Counted from the first letter of the stretch, positions 1-8,605 are shown. The stretch is 64,000 nt of DNA from Streptomyces sp. NBC_00459 (GCF_036013955.1 NZ_CP107903.1:8866001-8930000); one strand, 5' to 3'. Made by a program: numbers and translations. Notes: generated by a model from the letters alone, not told the origin.

Positions 1-144
1 GACCGCGAGATCCGCGTCCTGGTGGACGACGACGAGCTCGTCTGCCAGGACGCGGAACGGGCCGGCTTCAGCGTCGTACGGGCCCGCTGGACCGCTGAGT
101 CCGGCGCGCTGAAAGAGGCGCAGGAGGGCGAGGGCCGGACCTGA
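1..144 (+). CDS. C-terminal end of an unknown protein (5' end outside window)
   Basis: Frame 1 is open from the first base to a TGA at 142-144, giving 47 C-terminal residues rich in Asp, Glu and Arg. The stretch VLVDDDELVCQDAERAGF resembles the motif-IV region of HAD-type phosphatases (a DD pair followed by a helix holding A-x-x-A-G), but too little is present to assign a family. It converges on the dodecin gene, 18 bp away. Coding is supported by the GC-rich third positions; function is not known. Confidence 0.55.
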   Translation, partial: DREIRVLVDDDELVCQDAERAGFSVVRARWTAESGALKEAQEGEGRT

Positions 145-162
145 GCAGGCGGCCCGGTACGG

Positions 163-378
163 CTACTCGCCGTCCTCCAGCCGGAAACCGACCTTCAGAC
201 CGACCTGGTAGTGCTCGATCTGCCCGTCCACGATCTGGCCCCTGACCTGCGTGATCTCGAACCAGTCCAGATTGCGCAGGGTCTGTGAGGCCCGGCTGAT
301 GCCGTTGCGGACGGCCTGGTCGACGCCTTCGTGCGAGGTGCCGACGATCTCGGTGACCCGATAGGTGTGGTTCGACAT
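163..378 (-). CDS. Dodecin family flavin-binding protein
   Basis: A 71-residue protein, the usual dodecin length. Dodecins form hollow dodecamers that bind flavin (or CoA/FMN in actinobacteria) and are thought to buffer free flavin in the cytoplasm. Visible family features are the N-terminal YRVTEIVGTS strand, the single helix AVRNGISRASQTLRNL, and the WFEITQVRGQI strand whose Trp and Gln stack on and contact the isoalloxazine ring. The ATG at 376-378 was chosen because it begins the conserved domain; a longer frame upstream has no family similarity. The gene lies 106 bp downstream of egtD on the same strand, so it could be read through from the ergothioneine operon. Confidence 0.9.
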   Translation of the reverse strand: MSNHTYRVTEIVGTSHEGVDQAVRNGISRASQTLRNLDWFEITQVRGQIVDGQIEHYQVGLKVGFRLEDGE

Positions 379-484
379 GCGGGTGCTCCTCTTCGCTGCA
401 CTGGATCTGCTGGCTGTAGTGGATCTTCCTGGCGGCGCTCCACGTTCCACCGTGCCCCATGTGGCGGTGGTTCGCGAGGTGTCG

Positions 485-1447
485 CTAATGGGCAACGCTG
501 AGCGACAGCGCGAAGCGGCCCTGCTGGTCGGTCCACCACCGGGTCGGTTCCAGCCGGGCCGCGTCGAGTTCGTCTGCCACACCCTCCTTCCGGAACTTCG
601 CCGACACCTCCGTACGCATCTCCTCGTCGACCGCGAAGTCGACGGCGAGATCGAGTGCGGGAATCTTCACGGTCTGCGCGGTGCGCGAGCGCAACCGCAT
701 CTCGATCCACTCGTTGTGGGAGTCCCACAGCGCCACATGCTCGAAGGCGTCGGGATCGAAGTCGGCCCCGAGCTCGCGGTTGACGACGGTCAGCACGTTC
801 TTGTTGAACTGGGCCGTCACGCCGGCGGCGTCGTCGTACGCCGGGACCAGCACCGACTCGTCCTTGACCAGGTCCGTGCCCAGCAACAGCGCGTCGCCGG
901 GCGACAGCAGGGAACGGACCGAGGACAGGAACGCGGCCCGCTCGGCGGGCAGCAGATTGCCGATCGTGCCGCCCAGGAACGCCAGCAGCCGGGGCCCCGG
1001 TGTGCCCGGCAGCGCCAGCCCGTCGGTGAAGTCGGCGATCAGCGCGTGCACGCCGAGCCCCGGCCGCTCGGCGATCAGCGCCTCGCCCGCCTGCCGCAGC
1101 GCGCTCTCACTGACGTCGACCGGGACGTACGTCTCCAGCTCCGACAATGCGTCCAGCAGGTGCCGCGTCTTCTCAGACGAGCCGGAACCCAGCTCGACCA
1201 GCGTGCGCGCACCGGTCACGGCGGCGATCTCCCCGGCCCGGGCGAGCAGGATCTCCCGCTCGGCCCGGGTCGGGTAGTACTCGGGCAACTCGGTGATCTC
1301 GTCGAAGAGCTCGCTGCCGTGGGAGTCGTAGAACCACTTCGGCGGGAGTGTCTTGGGCGTGCGGGTGAGCCCGTGGAGAACGTCGGCACGCAGGGCGGCC
1401 TCCGTGGCGTCCTCGGGCAGGGTGCGGGTGACCAGGAACGGACTCAC
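485..1447 (-). CDS. egtD: L-histidine N-alpha-methyltransferase (ergothioneine biosynthesis)
   Basis: A 320-residue SAM-dependent enzyme that trimethylates L-histidine to hercynine, the first committed step of ergothioneine synthesis. The SAM-binding loop LVELGSGSSEKTR is at about residues 80-92, after the family N-terminal block with KWFYDSHGSELFDEIT and PEYYPTRAE. Length matches mycobacterial EgtD. The GTG start at 1447 is preceded by GAGGAG with an 8-nt spacer and overlaps the egtC stop by 4 nt (GTGA), so translation is probably coupled. It is the last gene of the egtABCD operon. No egtE (PLP sulfoxide lyase) is present nearby; in Streptomyces that step is normally encoded elsewhere. Confidence 0.95.
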   Translation of the reverse strand: MSPFLVTRTLPEDATEAALRADVLHGLTRTPKTLPPKWFYDSHGSELFDEITELPEYYPTRAEREILLARAGEIAAVTGARTLVELGSGSSEKTRHLLDALSELETYVPVDVSESALRQAGEALIAERPGLGVHALIADFTDGLALPGTPGPRLLAFLGGTIGNLLPAERAAFLSSVRSLLSPGDALLLGTDLVKDESVLVPAYDDAAGVTAQFNKNVLTVVNRELGADFDPDAFEHVALWDSHNEWIEMRLRSRTAQTVKIPALDLAVDFAVDEEMRTEVSAKFRKEGVADELDAARLEPTRWWTDQQGRFALSLSVAH

Positions 1448-2235
1448 GTACGAAGCTCCTCGGGTGGTACGGATGCCAGGTCGTCGCTCAGGTCCCGGAG
1501 CGGGGTGAGCCGTACCCCGGTGCGGCTCGCGATGACGAGGGTGCGGTCGGGTACCTCCTGCCAGCGGGGATCGTCGTCGTACGGTTCGGACGCCACCACC
1601 GTGCGGGGGCCCGGCCCGGTCAGGTGGAAGAGGCTGTCGCCCCAGCTGGTCGCGGCGATCGTGGTGCCGTCGGTGAGCAGGAGGTTGAGCCGGGAGCCGG
1701 GGGCCGCCGCGTCGACCTCCAGGACGGTGCGGGCCAGTGCCCGCCCCACGTCGTCGCCCGCGTGCAGCCGGTGGAGCACCAGGGCCCACAGGAACGCCGA
1801 GTCGGAGCGCGCCTCCATCGACAGCAACTCCTCGCCGGGCAGGCCCTGTACGAGTGGCGCGAGGGACCCCGGCCAGCCCATGACCGCCCCGTTGTGCCCG
1901 AACAGCCAGGCACCGGCGGCGAACGGCGCCGCGGCGGCCTCCCCGTCGGCGCCGGCCAGTGTCGCGTCCCGCACTGCGGCGAGCAGCGCGGTGGTCCGTA
2001 CGACCCGGGCGAGGTCGGCGAAGGACCGGTCCCCCCAGATGGGTCCGGCACGCCGGTAGCGGGCCGGCACCGGATCGTCCTCCGCGTACCAACCGACCCC
2101 GAAACCATCGGCGTTGACGGTCCCGTGCCGCTGGTGCCGGGGCGCCCACGACTGCCGGTACAGCCCGTGCGGCGGCTCCGTCACCACACTGCCGATCGCC
2201 TCCGGAGGCCCCAGAAAGGCAAGTTGACGGCACAT
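1444..2235 (-). CDS. egtC: Gamma-glutamyl-hercynylcysteine sulfoxide hydrolase
   Basis: A 263-residue class II (Ntn-type) glutamine amidotransferase-fold enzyme that removes the gamma-glutamyl group from gamma-glutamyl-hercynylcysteine sulfoxide. The protein starts MCRQLAFLG, so Cys2 becomes the N-terminal nucleophile after Met removal; NADGFGVGWY and GAWLFGHNGAV are the characteristic glutamine-amidotransferase loops. The ATG at 2233-2235 has a GGAGG 7 nt upstream and overlaps the egtB stop, while the gene's own stop overlaps the egtD start. The order A-B-C-D and the overlaps make co-translation likely. A longer in-frame ORF upstream was rejected because Cys2 would then be internal. Confidence 0.94.
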   Translation of the reverse strand: MCRQLAFLGPPEAIGSVVTEPPHGLYRQSWAPRHQRHGTVNADGFGVGWYAEDDPVPARYRRAGPIWGDRSFADLARVVRTTALLAAVRDATLAGADGEAAAAPFAAGAWLFGHNGAVMGWPGSLAPLVQGLPGEELLSMEARSDSAFLWALVLHRLHAGDDVGRALARTVLEVDAAAPGSRLNLLLTDGTTIAATSWGDSLFHLTGPGPRTVVASEPYDDDPRWQEVPDRTLVIASRTGVRLTPLRDLSDDLASVPPEELRT

Positions 2236-3557
2236 CAGACTGCCTCCGGGGTACGGGCGGTGCGGAACCCGGAGAAGATCTGCCGCCGGATCGGATAGTC
2301 CCAGTTGCGGAACGTCCCCCGGCAGGCCACCGCGTCCACGGCGAACGAACCGCCGCGCAGCACCTTGTGATCGGGCCCGAAGAACACCTCCGAGTACTCC
2401 TTGTACGGGAACATGCTGAACCCCGGGTACGGCAGGAAGTCGCTCGCCGTCCACTCCCACACGTCACCGATCAACTGCCGTATCCCGAGCGGCGATTCAC
2501 CGGCCGGATACGAACCGGCGGGCGCCGGACGCAGATGCCGCTGACCGAGGTTGGCGTGCTCGGGGGTGGGGTCGGCGTCGCCCCACGGGTAGCGGGTCGA
2601 GCGGTCGGTCGCCGGGTCGTGCCGGGCGGCCTTCTCCCACTCCGTCTCGGTGGGCAGGCGGCGACCGGCCCACCGGGCGTAGGCGTCCGCCTCGTACCAG
2701 CAGACGTGCACGACGGGCTCGTCGGGCGGCACCACCTCGGTGACCCCGAACCGCCGCCGCAGCCACTGCCCGCCGTCACGGAACCAGAACAGCGGCGCGT
2801 ACAGGGAGTGCTGGCGGACATGCGCCCAGCCGTCCGGTGTCCACCAGCGCGGGTCGTCGTAGCCGCCGGCGGCGATGAAGGCCTGGTACGCGGCGTTCGT
2901 CACGGGCGTCGTGTCGATGAAGAAGGACGCCACTTCCCGCCGGTGCGCGGGCCGTTCGTTGTCCAGGGCCCATGGCTCGGCGGAGGTGCCCATGGTGAAC
3001 GGGCCACCGGGGACCAGGACTTCGGCCGGACCGGTGAAGACGGGAGCGGGCTCGGGATCGGGGGCGCTGAGAACCGCCGGCCCCTTCCTGAGCTGATGGG
3101 TGATCAGCATCGTCTCGTCGTGCTGCTGTTCGTGCTGGGCGATCATCCCGAAGGCGAACCCGGCCTCGGTCAGCCGCGCACCCGTACCTTCGAACGGAGC
3201 GCTCTCCAGCACGTCCAGGGCCCGGCCGCGCACCTCCGCCGCGTACTTACGGGCCTCGGTGGGCGGGAGCAGCGGCAACGTGGGCCGTTCGGCGCGGGAG
3301 TGCTCGAAGGCGTCGTACAGGCCGTCGATCTCGGGCCGCATCGCCTCCCGCCCGGCGACCGCACGCAGCAGCCACATCTCCTCCTGGTTCCCGATGTGGG
3401 CGAGATCCCACACCAGCGGGGACATCAACGGCGAGTGCTGCGCGGTGAGTTCGGGGTCCTCGACGGAGGTGAGGAGCGCGGTCCGCTCCCGCGCGATGGT
3501 GAGCGCGGCGAGCGCGCGCCCCCGGAGTGTCTCCGGATCGAGGGCGGGGTCGGTCAT
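2235..3557 (-). CDS. egtB: Iron-dependent sulfoxide synthase EgtB
   Basis: A 440-residue non-haem iron enzyme that joins gamma-glutamylcysteine to hercynine using O2. The N-terminal DinB-like helical domain carries the three-histidine iron site: H54 (DLAHIGNQEE) and H142/H146 (AQHEQQHDE). The C-terminal part (about 170-440) is a formylglycine-generating-enzyme/sulfatase-modifying-factor fold with GGPFTMG, PWGD, GNVWEW-like IGDVWEWTASDF and KVLRGGSF. The ATG at 3555-3557 has AAAGGA upstream and overlaps the egtA stop as ATGA. Preference for gamma-glutamylcysteine rather than cysteine is inferred from the presence of egtA and egtC in the same operon. Confidence 0.95.
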   Translation of the reverse strand: MTDPALDPETLRGRALAALTIARERTALLTSVEDPELTAQHSPLMSPLVWDLAHIGNQEEMWLLRAVAGREAMRPEIDGLYDAFEHSRAERPTLPLLPPTEARKYAAEVRGRALDVLESAPFEGTGARLTEAGFAFGMIAQHEQQHDETMLITHQLRKGPAVLSAPDPEPAPVFTGPAEVLVPGGPFTMGTSAEPWALDNERPAHRREVASFFIDTTPVTNAAYQAFIAAGGYDDPRWWTPDGWAHVRQHSLYAPLFWFRDGGQWLRRRFGVTEVVPPDEPVVHVCWYEADAYARWAGRRLPTETEWEKAARHDPATDRSTRYPWGDADPTPEHANLGQRHLRPAPAGSYPAGESPLGIRQLIGDVWEWTASDFLPYPGFSMFPYKEYSEVFFGPDHKVLRGGSFAVDAVACRGTFRNWDYPIRRQIFSGFRTARTPEAV

Positions 3558-4870
3558 GTGCGGAGATCCTTTCCGTACGAATTCGCGTGCGCACGCCGGT
3601 CCGTGTCGCGCAGGCTGTCGAGCAGGTCGTCGGCGGGGCAGCGGCCTCGGACGACATAGCGGTCGAGGTACGCGGCGACGGCGTCGACGACCTCCAGGCT
3701 CGCGCCGAGCCGGGGCAGGGCGTCCAGGGCGGCCGAGAAGCAGACGAGGGCCACCTCCTGCAGCTCGGGGTCGGCCAGGCCGTGGCGGGCCGCGTCGGAC
3801 CACAGCGGATTGTGCGGGGCGGGCAGTGACCGGGTGCGCTCGGCGAGCGGCTTGACCGCCCGGTAGGCCAGCTCGGCGGCCTCGGGGTCGTCGAAGAGCG
3901 CGGCCGTGACGGCGAGCGGGACGATCCAGCCGTCGTCGCCGGGCTGGGCGTCGATCATGCGCAGTTCGAGGTGGCCGCGTGGCCGCACCGGCGGGAACAG
4001 GGTCGTCAGGTGGTAGTCGAGGTCCTCCCGTGTCGGCGGCCGGGGCGCCCCCGACCGGATCCACTCCCGGAACGTCAGACCGTCCTCCGGCACGTCCCAC
4101 GGTCCGCTGTCCCGCCGTACGCACATCACCGGGGCGTCGAGCACATGCCGGGCCCAGGCCTGCCGCGGCTCGGCATCCAGTGGCTGGGCCCCTGCTCTCC
4201 CGGCGCCGATCTCCATCCACAGCGCCTGCCGGGTGGAACGCCAGCCGGTAGGGCTGCCCACGGCGAGCGGGGAGTTGGCGAAGGCGGCCACGAGGACCGC
4301 GCCGAGCTGGTGCGCGAGCCACCAGCGCCGTCCGTGTCCGAGGGGGCCCGGCTCCTCGTCACCGGCGTCGAGGCACACCTGTACGGAGGCCGAGGTGCAC
4401 ATCATGGCGCGGCCGGCCGGGCCCGTGAGGTCGAGGCACCGCTCCAGGGCGTCGTAGCGCGGCTCGTGCAGGAAACGACGGGGCGAGTGCCAGGGATCCT
4501 GGCCGATGCCGACGATACCGAGACCGTGCTCGCGCAGTACCGCGCGGACGGCGTCCAGGTCGGCGGAGACGGATCCGACGCACTCCATCAGGGAGTCGGC
4601 GGGAGCGGAGCTGAGCTCCAGCTGACCGCCCGGTTCGACGGTGAGCGCCGACCTGAGAGGCAGGGTCCGCAGAGCGGCGTAGGCCGCTTCGAGCCGTTCG
4701 GGTGGCACGGGGAGCTGCGGCTGCCGCAGCTCGTGGACGATCCATTCCACCTCGACACCGAGGGTGCGGGGTGGTCCGGTCTTGAAGCAGATCCCCCGGA
4801 CCAGGGCTTCGACCTCGGCCTCGGAGAGAGCGGTGCGGCGTTTCGTACAGCCGCTTACCGAATCGGACAT
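3554..4870 (-). CDS. egtA: Glutamate-cysteine ligase EgtA
   Basis: A 438-residue GCS2-family ligase that makes gamma-glutamylcysteine from Glu, Cys and ATP for the EgtB reaction. Family features include TLGVEVEWIVHEL near the N-terminus (metal/ATP-binding Glu residues), a MCTSASVQVCLD strand and FANSPLAVG. The ATG at 4868-4870 was chosen because AGGAGG lies 7 nt upstream; a longer frame to 4972 has no such signal. It is the first gene of egtABCD, 278 bp from the divergent PARG-like gene, and that interval must hold the operon promoter, although no convincing -35/-10 pair is evident there. Confidence 0.92.
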   Translation of the reverse strand: MSDSVSGCTKRRTALSEAEVEALVRGICFKTGPPRTLGVEVEWIVHELRQPQLPVPPERLEAAYAALRTLPLRSALTVEPGGQLELSSAPADSLMECVGSVSADLDAVRAVLREHGLGIVGIGQDPWHSPRRFLHEPRYDALERCLDLTGPAGRAMMCTSASVQVCLDAGDEEPGPLGHGRRWWLAHQLGAVLVAAFANSPLAVGSPTGWRSTRQALWMEIGAGRAGAQPLDAEPRQAWARHVLDAPVMCVRRDSGPWDVPEDGLTFREWIRSGAPRPPTREDLDYHLTTLFPPVRPRGHLELRMIDAQPGDDGWIVPLAVTAALFDDPEAAELAYRAVKPLAERTRSLPAPHNPLWSDAARHGLADPELQEVALVCFSAALDALPRLGASLEVVDAVAAYLDRYVVRGRCPADDLLDSLRDTDRRAHANSYGKDLRT

Positions 4871-5148
4871 GTCGGGATCCTCCTGAGATTCCACCATGCC
4901 GCCGGCCCGGCTTCGGGTGGGCCGGACAGGCAACGCTCGTCCCACCCAAACCCCTGGCGCCGAATCGCACAAGGGTGCACATGGGCACTTTCAGGACGAT
5001 GGATCTCCGTTTCCATGGCGTTTGTGAGCCGTTCGCATACCCGGGAAACTCTGTTGCACCGCGTGTCCAGCATCACCCACGATGCCTGTATGAGCACGGC
5101 GGGGGAGCGAGTACCAGGCACGGTCATGGCGCACACGGGGGTGGCGCC

Positions 5149-5970
5149 ATGAGTGCCCGCCTGCGCGACCTCGCCCGTGGTACGGAGGAGATCGTCGCGG
5201 CCGGTTCCTATCGCGCGTCCGACGGACGTGAGGTGCGACTCGCCGCGGCGATCAAGGCCGCCCGGGCGGGCACCCGCCTCTACGGCCCGGGCCCGCTGGA
5301 CGTACCCCCGGAGGCCTCGCCACTGGACACGTCCTTCGAGGTCACCGGCGAGAGCAGCCTCGAGGCCGCCCGCCGCCTCCCCGGCCCCGTGGCGGTCCTC
5401 AACTTCTCCTCGGCCCGCAACCCGGGCGGCGGCTACCTGAACGGCGCCCAGGCCCAGGAGGAGGCCCTGTGCCGGGCCTCCGCGCTGTACACCTGTCTGA
5501 CGGGGGTGCGTGAGTTCTACGACCACCATCGCACCCACCGCGACCCGTTCTACACGGACCGTGTCATCCACTCACCCGGGGTGCCGGTCTTCCGCGACGA
5601 CCGGGGCCGCCTCCTGGACACCCCGTACACGGCGGGCTTCCTGACCTCGGCGGCCCCGAACGCGGGGGTCGTACGACGAACGGCACCCGAGCGGGCGGCG
5701 GAGATTCCCCGGGCCCTGGCGTCCCGCGCGGAGCGGGTCCTGGAAGTGGCGGCGTCAGAGGGCTACGGCCGCCTGGTCCTGGGTGCCTGGGGCTGCGGGG
5801 TCTTCCAGAACGACCCGACGACGGTGGCGGCCACCTTCAGAGACCTGCTGGTGACCGGCCGTTTCGAGGGCAGATTCGAGAGGGTCGTGTTCGCGATTCT
5901 GGACCGCACGAAGAACACAGCAACGCGATCGGCCTTCGAACGTGCCTTCGCGGGAGTGAGCGTCCCCTAG
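5149..5970 (+). CDS. Microbial-type poly(ADP-ribose) glycohydrolase (TIGR02452 family)
   Basis: A 273-residue protein of the bacterial PARG family, macrodomain-related enzymes that cleave ribose-ribose bonds of poly(ADP-ribose). The diagnostic signature GGG-x7-QEE is present as GGGYLNGAQAQEE (residues 93-105), with the catalytic Glu pair at 104-105, preceded by NFSSARNPGGG. Further macrodomain-like elements are TSAAPNAGVV and LGAWGCGVFQNDP. The ATG at 5149 follows a G-rich stretch (GGGGGTGG); an upstream ATG (5126) is out of frame. It stands alone, divergent from egtA and convergent with the toxin-like gene. No ADP-ribosyltransferase is encoded in the window. Confidence 0.88.
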   Translation: MSARLRDLARGTEEIVAAGSYRASDGREVRLAAAIKAARAGTRLYGPGPLDVPPEASPLDTSFEVTGESSLEAARRLPGPVAVLNFSSARNPGGGYLNGAQAQEEALCRASALYTCLTGVREFYDHHRTHRDPFYTDRVIHSPGVPVFRDDRGRLLDTPYTAGFLTSAAPNAGVVRRTAPERAAEIPRALASRAERVLEVAASEGYGRLVLGAWGCGVFQNDPTTVAATFRDLLVTGRFEGRFERVVFAILDRTKNTATRSAFERAFAGVSVP

Positions 5971-5994
5971 GGCGCGGCCTGTTGGTGGCTTTGA

Positions 5995-6021
5995 GGGGCG
6001 CGGGGAACTGCGCGACCAGCC
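5995..6021 (-). repeat. Dispersed GC-rich intergenic repeat, copy 1
   Basis: A 27-nt core that, read on the minus strand, is GGCTGGTCGCGCAGTT followed by CCCCGCGCCCC. The same core recurs at 11255, about 11357 and about 19117. It lies between two convergent genes (ends at 5970 and 6057). The element is recognisable as a family scattered through Streptomyces intergenic regions; its role is unknown. Confidence 0.75.
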
Positions 6022-6056
6022 ACACACAACCCGCACGCGCCCCACGACCGAACCCC

Positions 6057-6512
6057 TCACCGCCAGCCGTACAGCTCCTGCAACCGCCGCACAACGGAGT
6101 TGAACCGCATCCGGTCCAACGCACACGCCTCCCGCCGCATCCCGTCCTCGAACAGCCGCAGCACCCGGTCCACGTCGACCCACGAGTCCCGCCCGGTCCG
6201 ATCCCACGGCCCGCTCCCGATCGGAACCCACTCCCGGTCCCCGTCATGCCGCTTGCTGGACAACTGCACGGCAAGAAACGTCCCGGCGGCCTCGCGGGCC
6301 ACGACCAGCACGGGCCGGTCCTTGCCCCGCCCGTCGTTCTCCTCGAAAGGCACCCAGGTCCACACGATCTCGCCCGGATCGGGATCCCCGTCGTGGGCGG
6401 GCGAGTACTCCGTACGCACCCGCCCGATGTCGCGGGGATCGGCCTCGGTGGTGGCGGAGGGGCCATAGCGCCCCGGAACATCGGCATCGGTGAAGGCAGT
6501 CACGGGGCTCAC
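6057..6512 (-). CDS. PemK/MazF-family toxin-like protein
   Basis: A 151-residue protein whose central part matches the PemK/MazF (CcdB-like barrel) RNase-toxin family as found in Streptomyces: GEIVWTWVPFEENDGRGKDRPVLVV (cf. the G-x-I-x-W-V-P-F ... K-x-R-P-V-L-V motif), then a strand with FLAVQLSSK and GSGPWD. MazF proteins are sequence-specific endoribonucleases. There is an actinobacterial N-terminal extension of about 45 residues. GTG starts at 6512 and 6503 are both possible. No antitoxin-like small ORF is adjacent: the neighbours are the convergent PARG-like gene and, 30 bp beyond the stop, the flotillin gene end. A free-standing toxin, or a domain used for another purpose, must be considered. 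Confidence 0.75.
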   Translation of the reverse strand: MSPVTAFTDADVPGRYGPSATTEADPRDIGRVRTEYSPAHDGDPDPGEIVWTWVPFEENDGRGKDRPVLVVAREAAGTFLAVQLSSKRHDGDREWVPIGSGPWDRTGRDSWVDVDRVLRLFEDGMRREACALDRMRFNSVVRRLQELYGWR

Positions 6513-6542
6513 GTTAGAGCCTGAGCCCCGCGACCGCCCGCA

Positions 6543-8030
6543 TCACCCCTCGTCCTTCTCCACCGGCACCTTCTGAACCGTCGGCGCCGCCAGCCCGTTC
6601 AGCGCCGAAGTCCCGTTCGGTGTCTGCCCGTTCTGGTTCATGGACGTGAGCAGCTGCCGCGCGAGCCCCAGCCCCGTACCGCCCATGGTGAGTGCCTTGG
6701 CGAGCATCTCCGCCATGCCGTCCGCACCGTTGAGCACCACCATGTTGTCCACGCTGCCGAACGCGGACGCACCGGCCTTCACGATCTCCGGCCAGTTCTC
6801 GGCGAGTTGCTGGGCGACCACCGCTTCCTGGTTCTCCGCGAGCGCGGCGGCCCGCGCCTTGATGGTCTCCGCCTCCGCGAGACCCTTCGCCCTCGTCGCC
6901 TCGGCGGCGGCGAGGCCCTTGGCCTGGGACGCGGCGGCCTCGGCCTCACCCGTGGCCCTGGTCGCCATGGCGGCGGCCGCACCTCGTGCCTTGATCGACT
7001 CGGCCTCGGCGTTCGCGGCCGTCTTGACCCGGTTCGCCTCGGCCAGGGCCGCGAGCTCGGTCTCCTTGGCCTTGGCCTGCGCCGCCGAGATACGCGCGTC
7101 ACGCTCGGCCTCGGCCCGTGCCCGAGTCTCGTAGGCCTGCGCGTCGGCAGGCTTGCGGACGTCCGCCTGGAGCTGCTGCTCCCGGCGCAGGGCGTCGAGT
7201 TCGGCGATGCGCGTCTCCTGGACGACGACGTCCTGCCGGGCGGCGGCGTCGGCGAGAGGTCCGGCCTGCCGGGCCTTCGCCGCCGCCTTGTCGCGCTCCG
7301 CCTGGTACCCGGCCTGCAGGATCTCGCTGTCCCGGGTGGCCTCCGACATCCGCGCCGCGGCCTTCTGCTCGGCCTCGGTGGCGAGACGGTTCGCTTCCGC
7401 CTGCGCGATGCGCGCGTCCCGCTGGACGGCGGCGGCGTGCGGCATGGCGAGGTTCTTGATGTACCCGGTCGGGTCCTCGATCTCGTGGATCTGGAGGGAG
7501 TCGACGATCAGGCCGAGCTTCTCCATCTCCGTGCCGCACGCGGCCCGGGTCTGCCCGGTGAGCTTCTCGCGGTCGCGGATCATCTCCTCGACGGTCAACC
7601 CGCCGACGATGGACCGCAGATGACCGGCGAACACGTTGTGCACGCGCTCCGCCATCATCTTCTGCTGGTCGAGAAAACGGCGGCCCGCGTTGGCGATCGA
7701 CACGAAGTCGTCGCCCACCTTGAAGATGACCACGCCCCGCACCTTGAGCGGAATGCCCTGGGTGGTCACACAGTCCACATGCAGTTCGGTCTCGTTCAGG
7801 TCGAGCGAGATCTTGCGCACCGCCTGGACCCCGGGCAGCACGAGGGTGCCCCGCCCGGTGACGATACGGAACCCCATGCCTGCTTCAAGGCCTTCGGTCC
7901 TGTGCTTGGAACCGGAGATGATGAGTGCCTCGTTGGGTTCAGCGACCCGCCACATCATCTTGAAAATACCGATGAGTGCGAGGACGGCTACTACAGCGAC
8001 CCCCGCAACGACGCCGACGAACATCGGCAT
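6543..8030 (-). CDS. floT: Flotillin / SPFH-domain membrane protein
   Basis: A 495-residue protein with an N-terminal membrane segment (VGVVAGVAVVAVLALIGIF), an SPFH/band-7 domain (about 35-220) and a long Ala/Glu/Lys/Arg-rich coiled coil (about 220-430) full of AEA and KAKETELA repeats, ending in a flotillin C-terminal region with AQQLAENWPEIV. Flotillins scaffold functional membrane microdomains. The start MPMF at 8028-8030 follows AGGGGGCGT; a longer frame to 8138 lacks a ribosome-binding site. The NfeD-like gene lies 156 bp upstream on the same strand; flotillin and NfeD genes are commonly paired in bacteria. The protein resembles the YqiK/FloT type. Confidence 0.9.
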   Translation of the reverse strand: MPMFVGVVAGVAVVAVLALIGIFKMMWRVAEPNEALIISGSKHRTEGLEAGMGFRIVTGRGTLVLPGVQAVRKISLDLNETELHVDCVTTQGIPLKVRGVVIFKVGDDFVSIANAGRRFLDQQKMMAERVHNVFAGHLRSIVGGLTVEEMIRDREKLTGQTRAACGTEMEKLGLIVDSLQIHEIEDPTGYIKNLAMPHAAAVQRDARIAQAEANRLATEAEQKAAARMSEATRDSEILQAGYQAERDKAAAKARQAGPLADAAARQDVVVQETRIAELDALRREQQLQADVRKPADAQAYETRARAEAERDARISAAQAKAKETELAALAEANRVKTAANAEAESIKARGAAAAMATRATGEAEAAASQAKGLAAAEATRAKGLAEAETIKARAAALAENQEAVVAQQLAENWPEIVKAGASAFGSVDNMVVLNGADGMAEMLAKALTMGGTGLGLARQLLTSMNQNGQTPNGTSALNGLAAPTVQKVPVEKDEG

Positions 8031-8186
8031 ACGCCCCCTTTGCCTGGTGCCCTTTCGGCACCGAACGACGCAAGGGTGCTCCTGCGCGAGGCCTGGGTAC
8101 AGCCGCTGAGGAATCCTTGTTGCAAGCTTGACGCACACGTGATCGTCCGCAGACCTGCGGACCCCCCGACCGGACGTCCGCCGGGC

Positions 8187-8405
8187 TCAACTGTCGTACG
8201 CGGAGGTGACGTACACGGTGCGTGGCGGCAGGTACTCGACGACCATGACCACCGTCCCCCGCTCGATGCGCTCCTGGGTCGCGGAGGCGTACGCCAGGAA
8301 GTGCTCGGCGCCGCCGCGCACCCGGACGATCACCTCGCCGACCAGCCCCGGCCCGATCGTGCCCGTCACCCGCCCCATCAAGCCGACCATCGCCGCGTCG
8401 TCCAT
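8187..8405 (-). CDS. NfeD-like small OB-fold protein
   Basis: A 72-residue protein that looks like the isolated C-terminal OB-fold of NfeD: LMGRVTGTIGPGLVGEVIVRVRGG, followed by a run of beta strands (ERIERGTVVMVVEYLPPRTVYVTSA). NfeD proteins are partners of flotillin/SPFH proteins, and this gene sits just upstream of the flotillin gene in the same orientation. ATG 8405 is taken as start; a GTG two codons earlier is equally possible. It has no membrane segment, so it would have to associate with the flotillin from the cytosol. The assignment rests on short sequence similarity plus context. Confidence 0.7.
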   Translation of the reverse strand: MDDAAMVGLMGRVTGTIGPGLVGEVIVRVRGGAEHFLAYASATQERIERGTVVMVVEYLPPRTVYVTSAYDS

Positions 8406-8605
8406 GGTCACAGCGTACGGGCCCAAGCCCCCTTGTGCCGCCGCCGAGTCGACGACCGGTTCGAGCGGCGGCCGACGGCGTGTTCCCCATAGTGATTTCA
8501 CAGCTTCGCTACCGCACGGCAACGGCTGACGGAGCGGTGCGGTCCGAGATGTCGAATGCACCGCGTCCGGGCGCAAGTTCACAGGTCCGGAGCGTGTCCG
8601 AAGTA

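Noticed and set aside
365-2059. Long plus-strand ORF of 564 codons opposite the egt genes
   Set aside because: It is an antisense shadow of egtD/egtC caused by high third-position G+C; Arg/Gln/Pro-rich with no domain, while the minus-strand frames match known families over their full length.
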